Under the pieces are notes generated by a model. That model was not told where the DNA came from, ran no database searches, and worked only from the letters and a program-made list of their open reading frames with translations. Shown piece by piece: positions 45,505 to 60,609 of a stretch of 64,000 bases of DNA. This stretch comes from Pyrus communis (taxonomy: Eukaryota > Streptophyta > Magnoliopsida > Rosales > Rosaceae), in contig NC_084817.1 in the NCBI RefSeq assembly GCF_963583255.1, forward strand, positions 14,452,121-14,516,120, in the 5' to 3' direction. Made by a program: the position numbers and the translations under genes. Numbering within the stretch: the stretch's first letter is position 1; each line of letters opens with the position of its first letter.

Positions 45505-46980
45505 TTGCGGCAAAGGGGATTGTGTCCTTGCCGTGGGCTTGGTTGCAGCCTCTTCTTCATGTTGCAACGTCTCGTCTTCATTAGGACTTGTTTTGGATGG
45601 TGTGGATGTAGTGCCAACTTCTTTTCCACTCCTCAAGGTGATTGCGTTGGCCGTTTCGAACCCTCCCTTTGGATTGACAATGGTTGAGCTTGGGAGCTTG
45701 CCTTGGTCTCGGAATTGTCCCACAAACTCCGCAATCTGCCCTATTTGCTTCTCTAAGTGGTCCATCCTTTTGTCTTGGTTTTGCATTGCCTTTTCGTGGT
45801 TTTGCAATACCTTTTCTTGGTTTTGCAATACTTTGTTTTGATTTTCTTGCCCCTGAGACAAATTAGTAAGTAACTTAAGAATCGTAGTATTATCTAAAGA
45901 CGTACCTTGATGGTTTTGGGCGGATTGGGGTTGGGTTTGGTCTTGGCCGTGGGTGTTGATGTAAAACCCCGGGGGTTGCTGCCTAAAGCCTCCTTGTTGG
46001 TAAGGTTGTTGAGGCTCCCTCCACTTGAAGTTTGGACGGTCTCTCCAACCTGGATTGTATGTATTGGAATATGGATCATTCCTTGGTTGATTTTGGCTTG
46101 GAAATCCAATGGCGTTTGCACTCTCCCATCCCCCATTCTCAATCAATTGAGGGCACTTTTCCGAAAGATGACCTTGAATAGAACATACGCCACATACAAT
46201 TGGACTTTGGATCTTCATTCCTTCGGCCATCTGAGACACAAGAGAAGTAAGATTAGCTATTTGAGTTTGAAGGTCGGATTGAGAACTTACCTCATTCACT
46301 TGTTGCCGTGGGGGGTCCCTTTGCCCAATTCCTTCATATTGTTGTGCATTGAGAGCTCGGTTTGCTATGAGGTTCTTGGCTGCCATAGGGGTTTTATCCA
46401 CCAACACTCCTCCCGCCGAAGCATCAAGCATTTGCCTTTCAATGGGAAGAAGACCTTCATAGAAGTATTGAAGTAGAAGCTCCTCCTTCATTTGATGTTG
46501 AGGACATGATGCAACAAGGGTTTTAAAACGCTCATAGTATGTTGGAAAAGACTCCCCTTGACTTTGTTGAATTCCGCTAATCTTCTTTCTCAAGAGAATG
46601 ACTCTTGAAGTTGGAAAGGACTTTTCAAGAAACGCCCTTTTCATGCTCTCCCAAGAGGTGACAGTTCCGGGTGCTAACTCGTATAACCAATCCTTGGCCT
46701 TCTCCAAAAGTGAGAACGGGAAAGCCTTCATCTTCAAAATGCTACCGTCAACGTTAATTGGAGTCATGCTTGAACACACCACCTCGAACTCCTTCAAATG
46801 CTTGTTGGGATCCTCCATGGACAGTGCATGGAACTTTGGAATGTGGTGCAACAAGCTTGACTTCAATTCAAATTCGTCGGTCTCGTCTTGAGCCGCCCTT
46901 GGGTATTGGATGCACAAGGGTGTGGCATTGGCCATTCCCGAAGCGGAAAGCTCCTTGATTGTACGGTTGTCCACTGCCAT
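45493..46980 (-). pseudogene. Gag fragment, second copy, truncated C-terminally at the duplication junction
   Basis: It is identical to residues 1-492 of the frame at 10926-13604, including the zinc knuckle and heptad repeats, then three junction residues (KGD) and a stop. The protease part is lost. The upstream frame is open to 47054 and is interrupted by the LTR E copy, as in copy one. Confidence 0.9.
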
Positions 46981-47829
46981 GGTTTCTTCCTCTTGTGCCG
47001 TGGGTTCTTCTTCCTCCCTTGGCGTTGGCTCTTCCTCCTCCTCAAAGTTGGGAGCCGTATGATGCGTAATTTATACGCACACAAATTAAACCCTCTTTTC
47101 GTCAAATTGTAGTATATGTATAAGTAGGGATCGTTCTAGACCGGGGATTAGGAGGGATTGTTAATCACTTGGATTTGACTCAAAAACATAAAAACACAAT
47201 ATAAAACACTAAACTTTAAAACACTAAAACAAACTAAAAGACTCAAAACAACACAAACACACTCAAATCTGCCTAAAAACCACTTTCTGGGCAGATTTGA
47301 GCACAAACACAAATTTGGACGAAATTAAGTTCTAACTTGACTCAAGACTCTTATAAACACAAACTAAGACACTTTCTAACTAAATTAGACAATAAAGTAA
47401 AGGGGGATTTTAATTTGACAAAAATTGAAATAACGAAACAAGTTTAATAAACTAGATAGAATGTAAATATGAATGCGATGAAAATGAATGGATGAATGCT
47501 AGCTAGAAGGTTCTTCTCCACACATGTTACACTTGCATAATAAAATGATTTCCAATTGCATTTCAATAAACCATGAAACTCATCACCCCGGGTTAATTAG
47601 GTCCGCTTAAATTAACCGTCACGTTTTCCTTAAGTTAATGAATTGGATGGGTTAGCGCAACGCAATTCACTACATTCTCCAAAAGTCCTTTACGTGAACA
47701 GCACAATAAAGATACAATCAAAGATCATTAAGCATTATGAAAACTACAAGTGTTGACGAGGCATTCGTTACTATGATGAGCATGAAACTCGTGCCAAGAA
47801 TTCATTTAACGCGATTGTTTATAAGCAAC

Positions 47830-50220
47830 TGATAGGAGCATATTCATGCGACTTAAATGGCTTGTTCTCGTGCATTTACGTTATGTTTCTTTAGTTATTT
47901 TAGTACTTTAAGCTATTTTCGTGTGTTTGTAGGTCCAAAGGGCTAAAGGAGCAAAAAGATGCATTTTGGAGACTTTTGGAGCACTTTTGGGCTAAGGATG
48001 GATAGCTTATGCTTGGAGCCAAAGTGTTGGACGAAATTGAAGACCTAATTGAAGACCAAAGTGTTGGAACCTTGTTCCCTTTAGTTTTAGGACATTTAAA
48101 CCTTTCATAATCCCATTCATCAACACATGCATCCACATGCATTCACCCTTTAAACCATTAAATCCACATGCTTTCCTATTCAATTAAATCAGCCACATGC
48201 ATTCATCATCATAACCTGGCTGTCATTCCACTTCATTGCACATGCATTCACTCTTTAATTCACATGCATTTACTCTTTAATTCACATACAAAACATCCCA
48301 TTCCATCTCCCATTTCAGATTGCATTCCATAATCATTCACTCACCTTTAATCCACATGCATCTTCCATAAATCAAATCAGCCACATTCACCACCACATTC
48401 ACTCACCACAAACATTCCACATGCATTCATCAACATATCTAGTTGTCACTCACATGCATTTCCTTCATCATTTCCAACCCACATGTCCCTTTAATCATTC
48501 AAACATACACCCATTCACCACCAGAAATCATCCTTGCCATGAGTTCCCATCAGATTTCCATCATATTCACATGCATTCCATCCTTTAAAACATTGCACAT
48601 GCACTCCCTTTAATTAATTAAGCCACATGCACTCCCATCCATTTCATCATTGCAGCCAACACATGCTTTCACATGCATTTTCAGATTGTCCCCTTGCACA
48701 TGCAGCCACTTATTCAAAGCACATGCATTTCCACCCTTTAATCACATGCATAAATCAGCCACATGCATCTCCCATCACCATTCCAGATTTCCACCACCCT
48801 CCTAGCTGTCATGTTCCCCCCATTTCACCTATAAATAACCCTTCATTGCAGCCACAAAGGGGGGGATCCATTCACCATAGAAATAAGGCCTTTGTGCCAG
48901 AAATTCATCCATTCCATAAACACTTCCATTCCATTGTACATAACACCATCCTTCCATTTTCACCACTCCCCAAACCATTCACACCATCAAACTATCCTTA
49001 GACCTTGTGTTACAACGAAGAGGAAGAGAAGAGTGCCTAAACGTTCATACAATTCAAGTTTGAGTTGTTGGAATGTTTAGGTGTTTCTTTGATTTCAATG
49101 TTTAATTTCAATACTCTTTGTTATGTACGTATGAGGAATGGAAGAGAAGAGTGCCTAAACGTTCATACAATTCAAGTTTGAGTTGTTGGAATGTTTAGGT
49201 GTTTCTTTGATTTCAAAGTTATGAGGAAATTCGAAATATATGTTTATGCTTGCATTTTGATTTGATTACTTCTAATTACGTTTCATAAGTTGTGAATTCA
49301 ATTTGTTTAACTGTTTTATTGATAACCTATTTATGTATGTTTATTGAGAGTGCACGCTTAATTTTCATGCATGAATATGACGCTAGAATATAAGTGAGTT
49401 TCACCTAATAGTTATGAACTTATATTCACAAGTAGTGGAGGTTGCTTATAAACAATCGCGTTAAATAAATTCTTGGCATAAGTTTCATGCAATCATAGTA
49501 ACGAATGCCTCGTCAACACTTATAATTTTCATAGAGCGTAATGATTCTTGCTTGTATCTCTATTATGCAATCATGTAGGGGACTTGTGGGGAATGTTTTG
49601 AATTGTTGTATGCGCTAACCCATCCAATTCAATAACGTTAGGAAGATTTGAAGGTTAATTAGTGCATCACGGTTAACTTGGGGTGTTGAGAATTCATGGT
49701 TTATTGAAATGCAATTGGAAATCATTTTATTATGCAAGTGTAACATGTGTGGAGAAGAACCTTCTAGCTAGCATTCATCCATTCATCTTTACTATCTGTT
49801 TTTACTTACAATCTGTTCTTTTAGTTTAAATTCTTCAAAACCAATCCCCCATTTATTTTAAAGTGTTAGATTAGTTAGAAATACTTTTAGTTTGTGTTTA
49901 TAAGTGTTTTGATTCAATTTGTTTCACAAATTCGTCCAAATTCACCAAAGTGCTCAAAACTGCCCAGAAAGTGTTTTTTAGGCAGTTTTGAGTGTTTTGG
50001 GTGATGTTTGAGTCTTTTGGTTTGTTTTAATGTTTTAAAGTTTAGTTTTACATTCTTTGAGTCTAGTTTAGTGTTTCATATTGTTATTTTACGTTTTTGA
50101 GTCAGTTTCCAAGTGATTTGCAATCCCTCCTAATCCCCGGTTAAGAAAGATCCCTACTTATACTTATACTACAATTGTCAAAAAGAGGGTTTAATTTGTG
50201 TGCGTATAAATCTCGCATCA
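47830..50220 (+). mobile_element. Second copy of solo LTR B, TSD gcaac
   Basis: Corresponds to 14454-16844, with single-base differences at 48843 and 50148. Confidence 0.93.
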
Positions 50221-51580
50221 GCAACCTCCACTACTTGTGAATATAAGTTCATAACGATTAGGTGAAACTCACTTATATTCTAGCGTCATATTCATGCATG
50301 AAAATTAAGCGTGCACTCTCAATAAACATACATAAATAAGTTATCAATCAAACGGTTAAACAAATTGAATCCACAACTTATGAAACGCAATTAGAAGTAA
50401 TCAAATCAAAATGCAAGCATAAACATTTATTTCAAATCCCCCCCTAGCCAAGGGGGGTTTAGTACCTCATACGTACAAAATAAAGAGAATCAAAGAAACA
50501 CCTAAACATTCCAACAACTCAAACTTGAATTGTATGAATGTTTAGGCACTCTTCTCTTCCTCTTCGTTGTAGCACAAGGTCTAGGGATAGTTTGATGGTG
50601 TGAATTGTTTGGGGAGTGGTGGAGGAATGGAAGAGGAGTTGTGGAGATGGAAGGATGGTGTTTGGATTGTAAGGGAGAGTCACGGCAGGGGTGGTTTATG
50701 GTCTACATTTCTGCAATGGATCAGTGAGTATGAGAATGAATGAATGAGTATTTATAGGTGAAATGGGGGGAACATGACAGCTAGGTTGCATGTGCAAATG
50801 TTGGAATGGTATGTGTGTGCATGTGAAATCTGCCAAGATGGGGGAAAATATGGAAAATGGAAATGTATGAATGTGCACGGCTAGGTGGAGTGTGTAAGGG
50901 AATATGTGGTGGATGATTAAAGTGCATGTGTTGGCTGAATTGTTTGTAGATGCATGTGCAATGATGGAATGACAATCTGAAATGGGATAGGAACCCACGG
51001 CAAGGATGAAGAAATGATTATGGATGCATGTGTTGAATGATTTCTTGGTGAGGGATGTGGAGTGGTTGAATGTGGTGCAATGATAATGTTTTGTGGCTGA
51101 ATTGGTGGTGGAATTATGATGGGAGTGCATGTGATTAAAGAGTGGGAATGCATGTGGGTGGAAATCTGAAAATGCAAAAGGGAAAAGCTGGAAAGGCAAG
51201 GGAACCCACGACATTGAAGGTTTTGTGCATGTGGAGTGCTTGATTGAATGAGTAATGGGACATGTGGGGTGGCTGGAACAAAGGAGGAAACACGGCATGG
51301 GTTGTTGTTGAATGATTATGGGCTGAATGGTTTAATTAATGGAAGTGTATGTTTGAATGATTAAAGGGACATGTGGGGGTGGAAATGATGAATGAAATGC
51401 ATGTGAATGACAGCTAGATATGTTGATGAATGCATGTGACTTGTTTGTGGTGAGTGAATGCATGTGCAAAGCTGGAAATGCAATGGGAACTCACGGCATT
51501 GAGTGATTTCTGGTTGGAAATGCATGTGTTTGCATATGATTGCTGTTTGTGTGAAGTGTGTGTGAATGCATGTGGATTAA

Positions 51581-53569
51581 TGATGCGAACTAATTAAGCA
51601 CACAAATTAAAACCCTCTTGTGACAATTGTAGTAAAGATGCAAGTAGGGATCGTTCTAGACCGGGGATTAGGAGGGATTGCTAAACACTTGGAAACTGAC
51701 TTAAAAACTCAAAAACAAAGTTTAAAACACTAAACTCAACTCAAAGAATGCAAAACTAAAAGTTAAAACACTTAAACAAACCTAAAACCCAAAACAGCAA
51801 CTAGAAGACTCAAAACTGCCTAAAAACCACTTTCTGGGCAGTTTTGAGCACCTACACTAATTTGGACGAAATTGGGTGAAAACTTGAATCAAAATACTTA
51901 GAAACACAAATCAAAACACTTTCTAACTAATCTAAGACTTCAAATTAAGGGGGATTTGTTTTGGACGAAAATTTAACATAAAACAGAAACTTTAAACTAA
52001 ACAGATTGTAGAATGTTTTTGGATAAAAAGGATGGATAAAAGGCTAGTTAGGAGGTTCTTCTCCACACATGTCACACTTGCAAACAAAACGATTTTCAGT
52101 TGTTCTTCCAATAAATTATAAATACTCAACACCCCAGATTAACCGTGAATTGCACTAATTAACCCTCAGTTTTTCCACAAGTTATTAAGTTGGATGATTG
52201 CATACGACAACCCAAAACATTCCCTACAAGTTCCCTACATGAATTGCATAATAGAGATACAAGCAAAAATCATTAAGTTCTATGAAAAACATAAGCATTG
52301 ACGAAGCATTCGTTATTATGAATTGCATGAAACTTATGCTAAGAATTCGTTCAACGCGATCGTTTTCAAGCGACCTTCACTACTTGTGATTATAAGATTG
52401 TAACTATTAGGTGAAACTCCCTCATAATCTAGCATCATATTCATGCATGAAAACTAAGCGTGCACTCTCAATCAACATACACAAATAAGTTATCAATCAA
52501 ATAGATGAACAAATTGAATCCACAACTTATGAAATAACAACTGAATGTAATCAAATCATATTGCAAGCATGTACATGGTTTCGAATTCCCCCCTAACCAA
52601 GGGGGTTTAGTTCCTCATACTCACAACACAAAGAATATCAAAATTAAACATGGAATTCAACGGAAAGACAACACCTAAAACGTTCCAGCAATCCTCAATA
52701 GAATGGCATGAACGTCCCAAGCTTTTTCTCCTCCTCTTGTCTGCGGCACAAGAAATAGGACAGGTTCTAGGGGTTATTTAGATGGATGAGTAGGTAAGGA
52801 ATGATATGGTAGTGTTTAGGGGACATGGGGGTTGCGGCAAAGTGTGAAAATATGGCAGATTGGTGGAGGAAGGCTGCGGCAAGGGGGCCCAATATATTTT
52901 GACGAATTTCTGATTTTGTGTAGAGGGTCCTCCTGCGGCATGGTGGTAAAACACATATATATAGGCAGCCAAACCCTAAAGAAATCAGGTTAGACAAATG
53001 GGCTAGGGTTTGGGTGCGGCAAGGGGTTGGAAATCCACCAGAAAATAGGGTTTCTAGAACATTAGGTGCGGCATGGGCTTAGGGTAGATGGATTAGGGTT
53101 TAACTTGGCAGAAATTAAATGATTAGGCCCTAGGGTGCGGCTGATTAAGTGGGTTAGGATTAGGGTTTAGGTGCGGCATGGGCTTAGGGTCCACAAGGAG
53201 TTAGGGTTTAGGTCATCTAAAAGCCCAAAGCCAAGAATAGAAACTCACGAAAATGGAAACCTCCAAGAATAGAAACTTCCAACTTTAGAAACTTTGGTTG
53301 CCAATTCCGACTTCTTTGCTCTTCACTTTCATTTCTTCATTTCTTAAGCTCCTTTGACCTTCAACCTCGTCCATTCCTCGTGCTCCATTTGCATACGCCA
53401 CATTCCAGCTCAGTTTTGCTCCAAAAGCTCCAAATTGCATCATTTCATGTAATATGTCCTTTAAACCTGAAAACACATGAAAGTAGCTTAAAAGACTACT
53501 TTAACGAAGAAAACATAACAAAAATGCATAAGAACTAGCTAACTAAGGCGCATAAATATGCTCCTATCA
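51581..53569 (-). mobile_element. Second copy of solo LTR C, TSD attaa
   Basis: Corresponds to 18205-20193, with one substitution at 52930. It keeps the AGGGTTT/GCGGCA U3. Confidence 0.92.
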
Positions 53570-54071
53570 ATTAAAGGTGTTGTGTTAGGTGATGGGTGCA
53601 TGTTAAGTGATAAGTGATAAGTGATATGATATGTGGTTATGATAAGTGATAAGTGATTAAGTGATATGATATGTGGTGATGATAAGTGATGATGATAAGT
53701 GATAAGTGCATGTGGGTTAACTAATGAAGGAAATGCATGTGCAATGACAATGTGTTAGCATGGATGTGTGTTATGCATGGCATGATTGGGATTAGGAAAG
53801 GTTTAAATGTCCTAAAACTAAAGAGAACAAGGTTCCAACACTTTGGCTCCAAGTAGGTCTTCAATTTCGTCCAACACTTTGGCTCCAAGCATAAGCTATC
53901 CATCCTTAGCCCAAAAGTGCTCCAAAAGTCTCCAAAATGCATCTTTTTGCTCCTTTAGCCCTTTGGACCTACAAACACACGAAAATAGCTTAAAATACTA
54001 AAATAACTAAAGAAACATAACGTAAATGCACGAGAACAAGCCATTTAAGTCGCATGGATATGCTCCTATCA

Positions 54072-54174
54072 CCGTACTAGATTCTGGGTTCTTCTTCTTC
54101 TTCCTCAAAGTGCGCTCAAAATCGTCGTCAAAATCCAAGATGTTTGCACTAACAGGTTGAGAACTACGAGTCAT
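54072..54174 (-). pseudogene. Second copy of the displaced gag N-terminus
   Basis: Identical to 20696-20798, with the ATG at 54172-54174. It is followed upstream by the leader and the PBS copy. Confidence 0.85.
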
Positions 54175-54268
54175 AAACTAGTACCTACAAACAAGAAAAG
54201 AAACTAGGTCAGTAGCTAAAACAAAAAGAAAACAAAAAGAAACAACGGGGGATTAGCAAAATTGCTAA

Positions 54269-54286
54269 TCCCCGGCAACGGCGCCA
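54269..54286 (-). other. Second copy of the beta tRNA-Asp primer-binding site
   Basis: Identical to 20893-20910, with the overlapping hairpin at 54248-54273. Confidence 0.85.
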
Positions 54287-54292
54287 AAAATT

Positions 54293-55471
54293 TGATGTGA
54301 TAAAAGATAGCACTCAAATTAAACCCTCTTTTTGACAATTGTAGTATAGATATAAGTAGGGATCGTTCTAGGCCGGGGATTAGGAGGGATTGCTAATCTA
54401 ATGAAAATGGACTCAAGGATGTGAAAATATGCTTTAAAACACTTTAAATGACCTCACAAGACTCTTACTAACTTATATGACCAAAAACAAACTTAAAAGA
54501 CTCAAAACAACTCAAAACAACCAAAAAGACTCAATTTAGACTCTATGACTTAATTTGGACGAAAATACACTTGGTTTTGACTCTAAAGACTCAAAAAGAC
54601 TCTTTTGGACAGATTTGGAACAAATAAGAAAGGGGGTTTTGATTTTGGACGAATTTAAAAGAAAACAAGTGACTTAAAACTTTAAAACAGATTTTGGATG
54701 AAAATAAGAAAAACTAATGGATGATGGGATAGCCAAGGGATACTTCTCCACACATGATACTTTCTAACATAAATTGATTTCCAGTTGCTTTTCCGATAAA
54801 CCATGAACCTCAACACCCCAGATTAACCGTGAATTGCACTAATTAACCCTCAGATTTTCCTCACGTTATTGAATTGGATGATTGCATACGACAACCCAAA
54901 GCATTCCCCACAAGTTCCCTACATGAATTGCATGATAGAGATACAAGCAAGAATCATTAAGTTCTTTGAAAACCATAAGCATTGACGAAGCACTCGTTAC
55001 TATGAATTGCATGAAACTTATGCCAAGAATTTACTTAACATGATTGTGAAAACAACCTTAACTACTTGTGAATATTAGTTTGTGACGATTATGTGAAACA
55101 CCCTAATATTCTAGCCCCAAATTCAAGCATGCAAATTAAGTAGGCCTCCCTAATAAACATACAAGAATAAGTTATCCGTCAAACGGTTAAGTAAATTGCG
55201 TTCACAATTTATGAAATCACAACTGGACTTAATCAACTCATATTATAAATGTAATCATGGTTTCAAAGCATCCCTAGGCTAAAACGAGTTTAGCCTCTCA
55301 TGTTCATGACAAAACAAAGCAACATAGATTTAAACATTAACAATAAAGGATAGATTACACCTAGAAACGTCCAACACTCCAACTCGAATGCACAAACGCC
55401 CAAGGCTTGGTCTTCCTTCTCCTCCTCCTTGCTAAGTCACGGCAAAGGGTCTATGGTGGGTTTGTGGATGT
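54293..55471 (-). mobile_element. Second copy of the beta 5' LTR fragment
   Basis: Corresponds to 20917-22095 and ends at the same gamma insertion point. Confidence 0.7.
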
Positions 55472-56053
55472 TGATGCGAGATTTATACGCACACAAATTA
55501 AACCCTATTTGTGACAATTGTAGTAATGATGTAAGTAGGGATCGTTCTAACCGGGGATTAACTAGGGGTGCTAATCTATTTTGAATTGACTTGAAAACAC
55601 AAAAACTAAATGTAAAGACTCTTAACAAGACTACTATGACTCAGAATAGCTTTGAAATACTCAAACTGCCTAAAACAATCAAATTGACTCAAACAGAAAC
55701 TAGAACTTGATTTAGACGAATTTGAAAGTGTTTATGACTCCAAATGCTTAAAGACACAAAAATAAAACAAATACGAATGATTAAGACTCAACGAAATATG
55801 GGGAAATGTGTTTGGACGATATTAAATTAAATGGACAGAATATAATTAAGGGCAAAATGTAAATATGAATGTGATGAAAATATGGATGATGGAATAGCCC
55901 AGGGGTTCTTCTCCACACATGTTACACTTGCATACAAGATTGATTTTCAGTTGGTCTTTCGATAAGTTATGAAACTCAACACCCTGGGTTAATTAGGTCT
56001 GCTTAAATTAACCGTCAAGTTCTCCTTAAGTTAATGAATTGGATGGGTTAGCG

Positions 56054-57982
56054 TGATAGGAGCATATTCATGCGACTTAAATGGCTTGTTCTCGTGCATT
56101 TACGTTATGTTTCTTTAGTTATTTTAGTACTTTAAGCTATTTTCGTGTGTTTGTAGGTCCAAAGGGCTAAAGGAGCAAAAAGATGCATTTTGGAGACTTT
56201 TGGAGCACTTTTGGGCTAAGGACGGATAGCTTATGCTTGAAGCCAAAGTGTTGGACGAAATTGAAGACCTAATTGGAGCCAAAGTGTTGGAACCTTGTTC
56301 TCTTTAGTTTTAGGACATTTAAACCTTTCCTAATCCCAATCATGCCATGCATAACACACATCCATTCTAACACATTGTCATTGCACATGCATTTCCTTCA
56401 TTAGTTAACCTACATGCACTTATCACTTATCATCACCACATATCATATCACTTAATCACTTATCACTTATCATCACCACTTAACCACTTATCATATCATA
56501 ACCACATATCATATCACTTATCACTTATCACTTAACATATCATCCACCTACTTCACCTACAACATCCACCTACTTCACCTACAATATCCACTTCACCTAC
56601 AACATCCACCTACTTCACCTACAACATCCACCTACTTCACCTACAAATGACATAGCCATATGTTCCCTCCACTACTCCTATAAATACCCTTGCATTCATT
56701 CATTCATAGACATCTCATTCACAACACAACACCCCTCAAACACTTCCATTCTTTCCTTAGCCGTGAGTCCCCCCTCCCTACTAATCCAAACACCAACCAT
56801 TTTTCCATTCCCCTTCCACTTCTCCACCACTCCTTTTCCATTCCGCACTTCCATCCCCCAAACCAATTATCCCTAGACCTTATGCTACAATAAAGAGGAA
56901 GAGAAGAGGGCCTAAACGTTCGTACAATTCAAGTTTGAGTTGTTGGAATGTTTAGGCGTTTCTTTGATTTCAATGTTTAATTTCGATTCTCTTTGTTTTG
57001 TATGAGGAACTAAACCCCCCTTTAGCTAGGGGGGGATTCGAAATATATGTTTATGCTTGCATTTTGATTTGATTACTTCTAATTGCGTTTCATAAGTTGT
57101 GGATTCAATTTGTTTAACCGTTTGATTGATAACTTATTTATGTATGTTTATTAAGAATGCGCGCTTAATTTTCATGCATGAATATGACGCTAGAATATAA
57201 GTGAGTTTCACCTAATCGTTATGAACTTATATTCACAAGTAGTGAAGGTTGCTTACAAACAATCGCGTTAAACGAATTCTTGGCATAAGTTTCATGCAAT
57301 CATAGTAACGAATGCCTCGTCAACACTTATAGTTTTCATGATGCTTAATGATTCTTGCTTGTTTCTCTATTATGCAATTCATGTAGGGAACTTGTGAGGA
57401 ATGCTTTGGGTTGTCGTATGCAATCATCCAATTCATTAACTTAAGGAAAACTTGACGGTTAATTTAAGCGGACCTAATTAACCCGGGGTGTTGAGAATTC
57501 ATGGTTTATTGAAATGCAATTGGAAAGCATTTTATTATGCAAGTGTAACATGTATGGAGATGAACCCCTTAGCTAGCCATACCATCCATTCATTTCCGTC
57601 AATTTCATATTTACAATTTGTTTTCTTTACAATCTATCCATTTTAGTTTAAATTCGTCCAAAATCAATCCCCCCATATTTCGTTTAAGTCTTAGTCTTAA
57701 TCTTTCTTATTTTTAGTTTTGAATTCTTCGAGTTTAGTATAGCATTTTAGTTTGTGTTTTTAAAAGCATTTTGAGTCTTTTGATTTGTTTTAATGTTTTA
57801 AAGTTTAGTTTTACATTCTTTGAGTCTAGTTTAGTGTTTTATATTATGTTTTTACGTTTTTCAGTCAAATCCAAGTGATTAACAATCCCTCCTAATCCCC
57901 GGTCCAGAACGATCCCTACTTGCACCTATACTACAATTGATAAAAAGAGGGTTTAATTTGTGTGCGTATAATTATCGCATCA
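56054..57982 (+). mobile_element. Second copy of solo LTR G, TSD tagcg
   Basis: Corresponds to 22678-24606, with one substitution at 57527. The 22-bp minisatellite has the same number of units, so it has not changed since duplication. Confidence 0.93.
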
Positions 57983-58938
57983 TAGCGCAACGCAATTCAC
58001 CACATTCTCCAAAAGTCCTTTACGTGAAAAGCACAATAAAGATACAATCAAAGATCATTAAGCATTATGAAAACTATAAGTGTTGACGAGGCATTCGTTA
58101 CTATGGAATACGCATGAAACTTATGCCAAGAATTCGTTTAACGCGATTGTTTATAAGCAACCTCCACTACTTGTGAATATAAGTTCATAACGATTAGGTG
58201 AAAATCACTTATATTCTAGCGTCATATTTATGCATGAAAATTAAGCGCGCATTCTTAATAAACATTCATAAATAAGTTATCAATCAAACGGTTAAACAAA
58301 TTGAATCCACAACTTATGAAATTCCAACGAAAGTTAATCAATTCATATTGCAAATATAAACATAGTTTCGAATCACCCCCTAGCTAAAGGGGGTTTAGTT
58401 CCTCATAACTTTGAAATCAAAGAAACACCTAAACATTCCAACAACTCAAACTTGAATTGTATGAACGTTTAGGCACTCTTCTCTTCCATTCCTCATACGT
58501 ACAAAACAAAGAGAATTGAATTTAAACATTGAAATCAAAGAAACACCTAAACATTCCAACAACTCAAACTTGAATTGTATGAATGTTTAGGCACTCTTTT
58601 CTTCCTCGTTGTTGTAGCACAAGGTCTAAGGTGAGCTTTGGGGATTATGTGAAGTGTTTTGGAGGGATGGGAAGTGGTTGGATAGTGGCTGCAATGGAGG
58701 AGAAAAACTGCACAGAAATGGAAGGATATGCACGGCAAAGGGGAAGTGTTTGTGTTGTGAATTGTGTTGTGAATGGAATGAATGAATTGTGGCTGCAATG
58801 CATGCTTATTTATAGGTAAATGAGAGGGAACATGACAGCTAGGAATAGGTGGAAATGTGGCTGCAAGTTTGGTGAATGATTATGAGTGAATGCATGTGAA
58901 TGTGGCTAGGTTGGAAAGCTGAAATTGTGATGGAAAGT

Positions 58939-60609
58939 TGAAACTCATCACCCCGGGTTAATTAGGTCCGCTTAAATTAACCTTCAAATCTTCCTAACGT
59001 TATTGAATTGGATGATTGCATACGACAACCCAAAACATTCCCCACAAGTCCCCCTACATGATTGCATAATAGAGATACAAGCAAGAATCATTACGCTCTA
59101 TGAAGATTATAAGTGTTGACGAGGCATTCGTTACTATGATTGCATGAAACTCGTGCCAAGAATTCATTTAACGCGATTGTTTATAAGCAACCTCCACTAC
59201 TTGTGAATATAAGTTCATAACGATTAGGTGAAACTCACTTATATTCTAGCGTCATATTCATGCATGAAAATTAAGCGTGCACTCTCAATAAACATACATA
59301 AATAAGTTATCAATCAAACGGTTAAACAAATTGAATTCACAACTTATGAAACGCAATTAGAAGTAATCAAATCAAAATGCAAGCATAAACATTTATTTCG
59401 AATTACCCCCTAGCTAAAGGGGGTTTAGTTCCTCATAACTTTGAAATCAAAGAAACACCTAAACATTCCAACAACTCAAACTTGAATTGTATGAACGTTT
59501 AGGCACTCTTTTCTTCCATTACTCATACGTACAAAACAAAGAGAATTGAATTTAAACTTTGAAATCAAAGAAACACCTAAACATTCCAACAACTCAAACT
59601 TGAATTGTATGAACGTTTAGGCCCTCTTATCTTCCTCGTTGTTGTAGCACAAGGTCTAAGGTGAGGTTTGGGGAATTATGGAAATGGATGAGGAATGGTG
59701 GAAGGGGGACTCACGGTTTTGGATTCTAAGGGGAAGTGTTTGTGTTAGTTGTGGTGTGAGAAATGGAGAGATGGAGTGGGGAGTGAATGAATTTCTCAAT
59801 GAATGCATGGGTTTTTATAGGGGGAATGGGAGAATATGTTGTTGATTGTTTAAGAGTGCATGTGGCTCTTATGATTGTTGTGCAATGATGAAAGGCAAAG
59901 TGCATGTGCAATGTTGGAGGATGAATGTGTGATGGTGTGATTGAATGATTTAAAGGGGCATGTGGGTGAATTAAAGGATGGAATGCATGTGAATTAGGTT
60001 GCAAAGAGAAGGAGAAAAGCTGGAAAATGGAATGGGATACATGGCAAGGTGTGTTTGGTGTTGGAAATGCATGTGTTTGCATGTGAATTAAAACTAGAGT
60101 GAATGATGATGAATGCATGTGGATTAAAGAGGTGTGAATGCATGTGAAGATGCTAATAAATAATGCATGTAGGGTTAGGAAATAAAATCATAACTTAAAG
60201 GGGAATGATTAAAGGGTGTTGAAAGGTTTTGCATGGCTTTGAAGTGATTGTGGATTGGGCTAGGGTTTAAGTACATGAAATGGACCCAAATTGCTCCCCC
60301 TTGCATGGCAAGGAATGGTGTTTGTGTTAAGCCCAAGGCAAGGTGAATGTAATTGGGTTAGGGCCATTGTTTTATGTCCTCAAGTGCTTACAAGGCCTTC
60401 AATTTCATCCAACACTTGGGCTCCAAGCATAAGCTATCCATCCTTAGCCCAATAGTGCTCCAAAACACTCCACAATGCATCCTTTCGTCAAACACGTCTT
60501 ATTATCCTGAAAACACACAAAAGAAGCATAAAGGACTAAACTAACTAAAGAAACATAACGTAAATGTACGAGAACAAGCCATTTAAGTCGCATGAATATG
60601 CTCCTATCA
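58939..60609 (-). mobile_element. Second copy of the atypical solo LTR Y, TSD aaagt
   Basis: Corresponds to 25563-27232, with the 1-bp insertion near 59050. It has the same TGAAACTCATC end. Confidence 0.75.

Larger units (their letters stand above)
47060..54071 (-). mobile_element. Second copy of solo LTR E with its nested LTRs, TSD ccgta
   Basis: Same ends and same flanking ccgta (47055-47059 and 54072-54076) as 13684-20695. The shared nesting shows the duplication happened after all these insertions. Confidence 0.92.
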
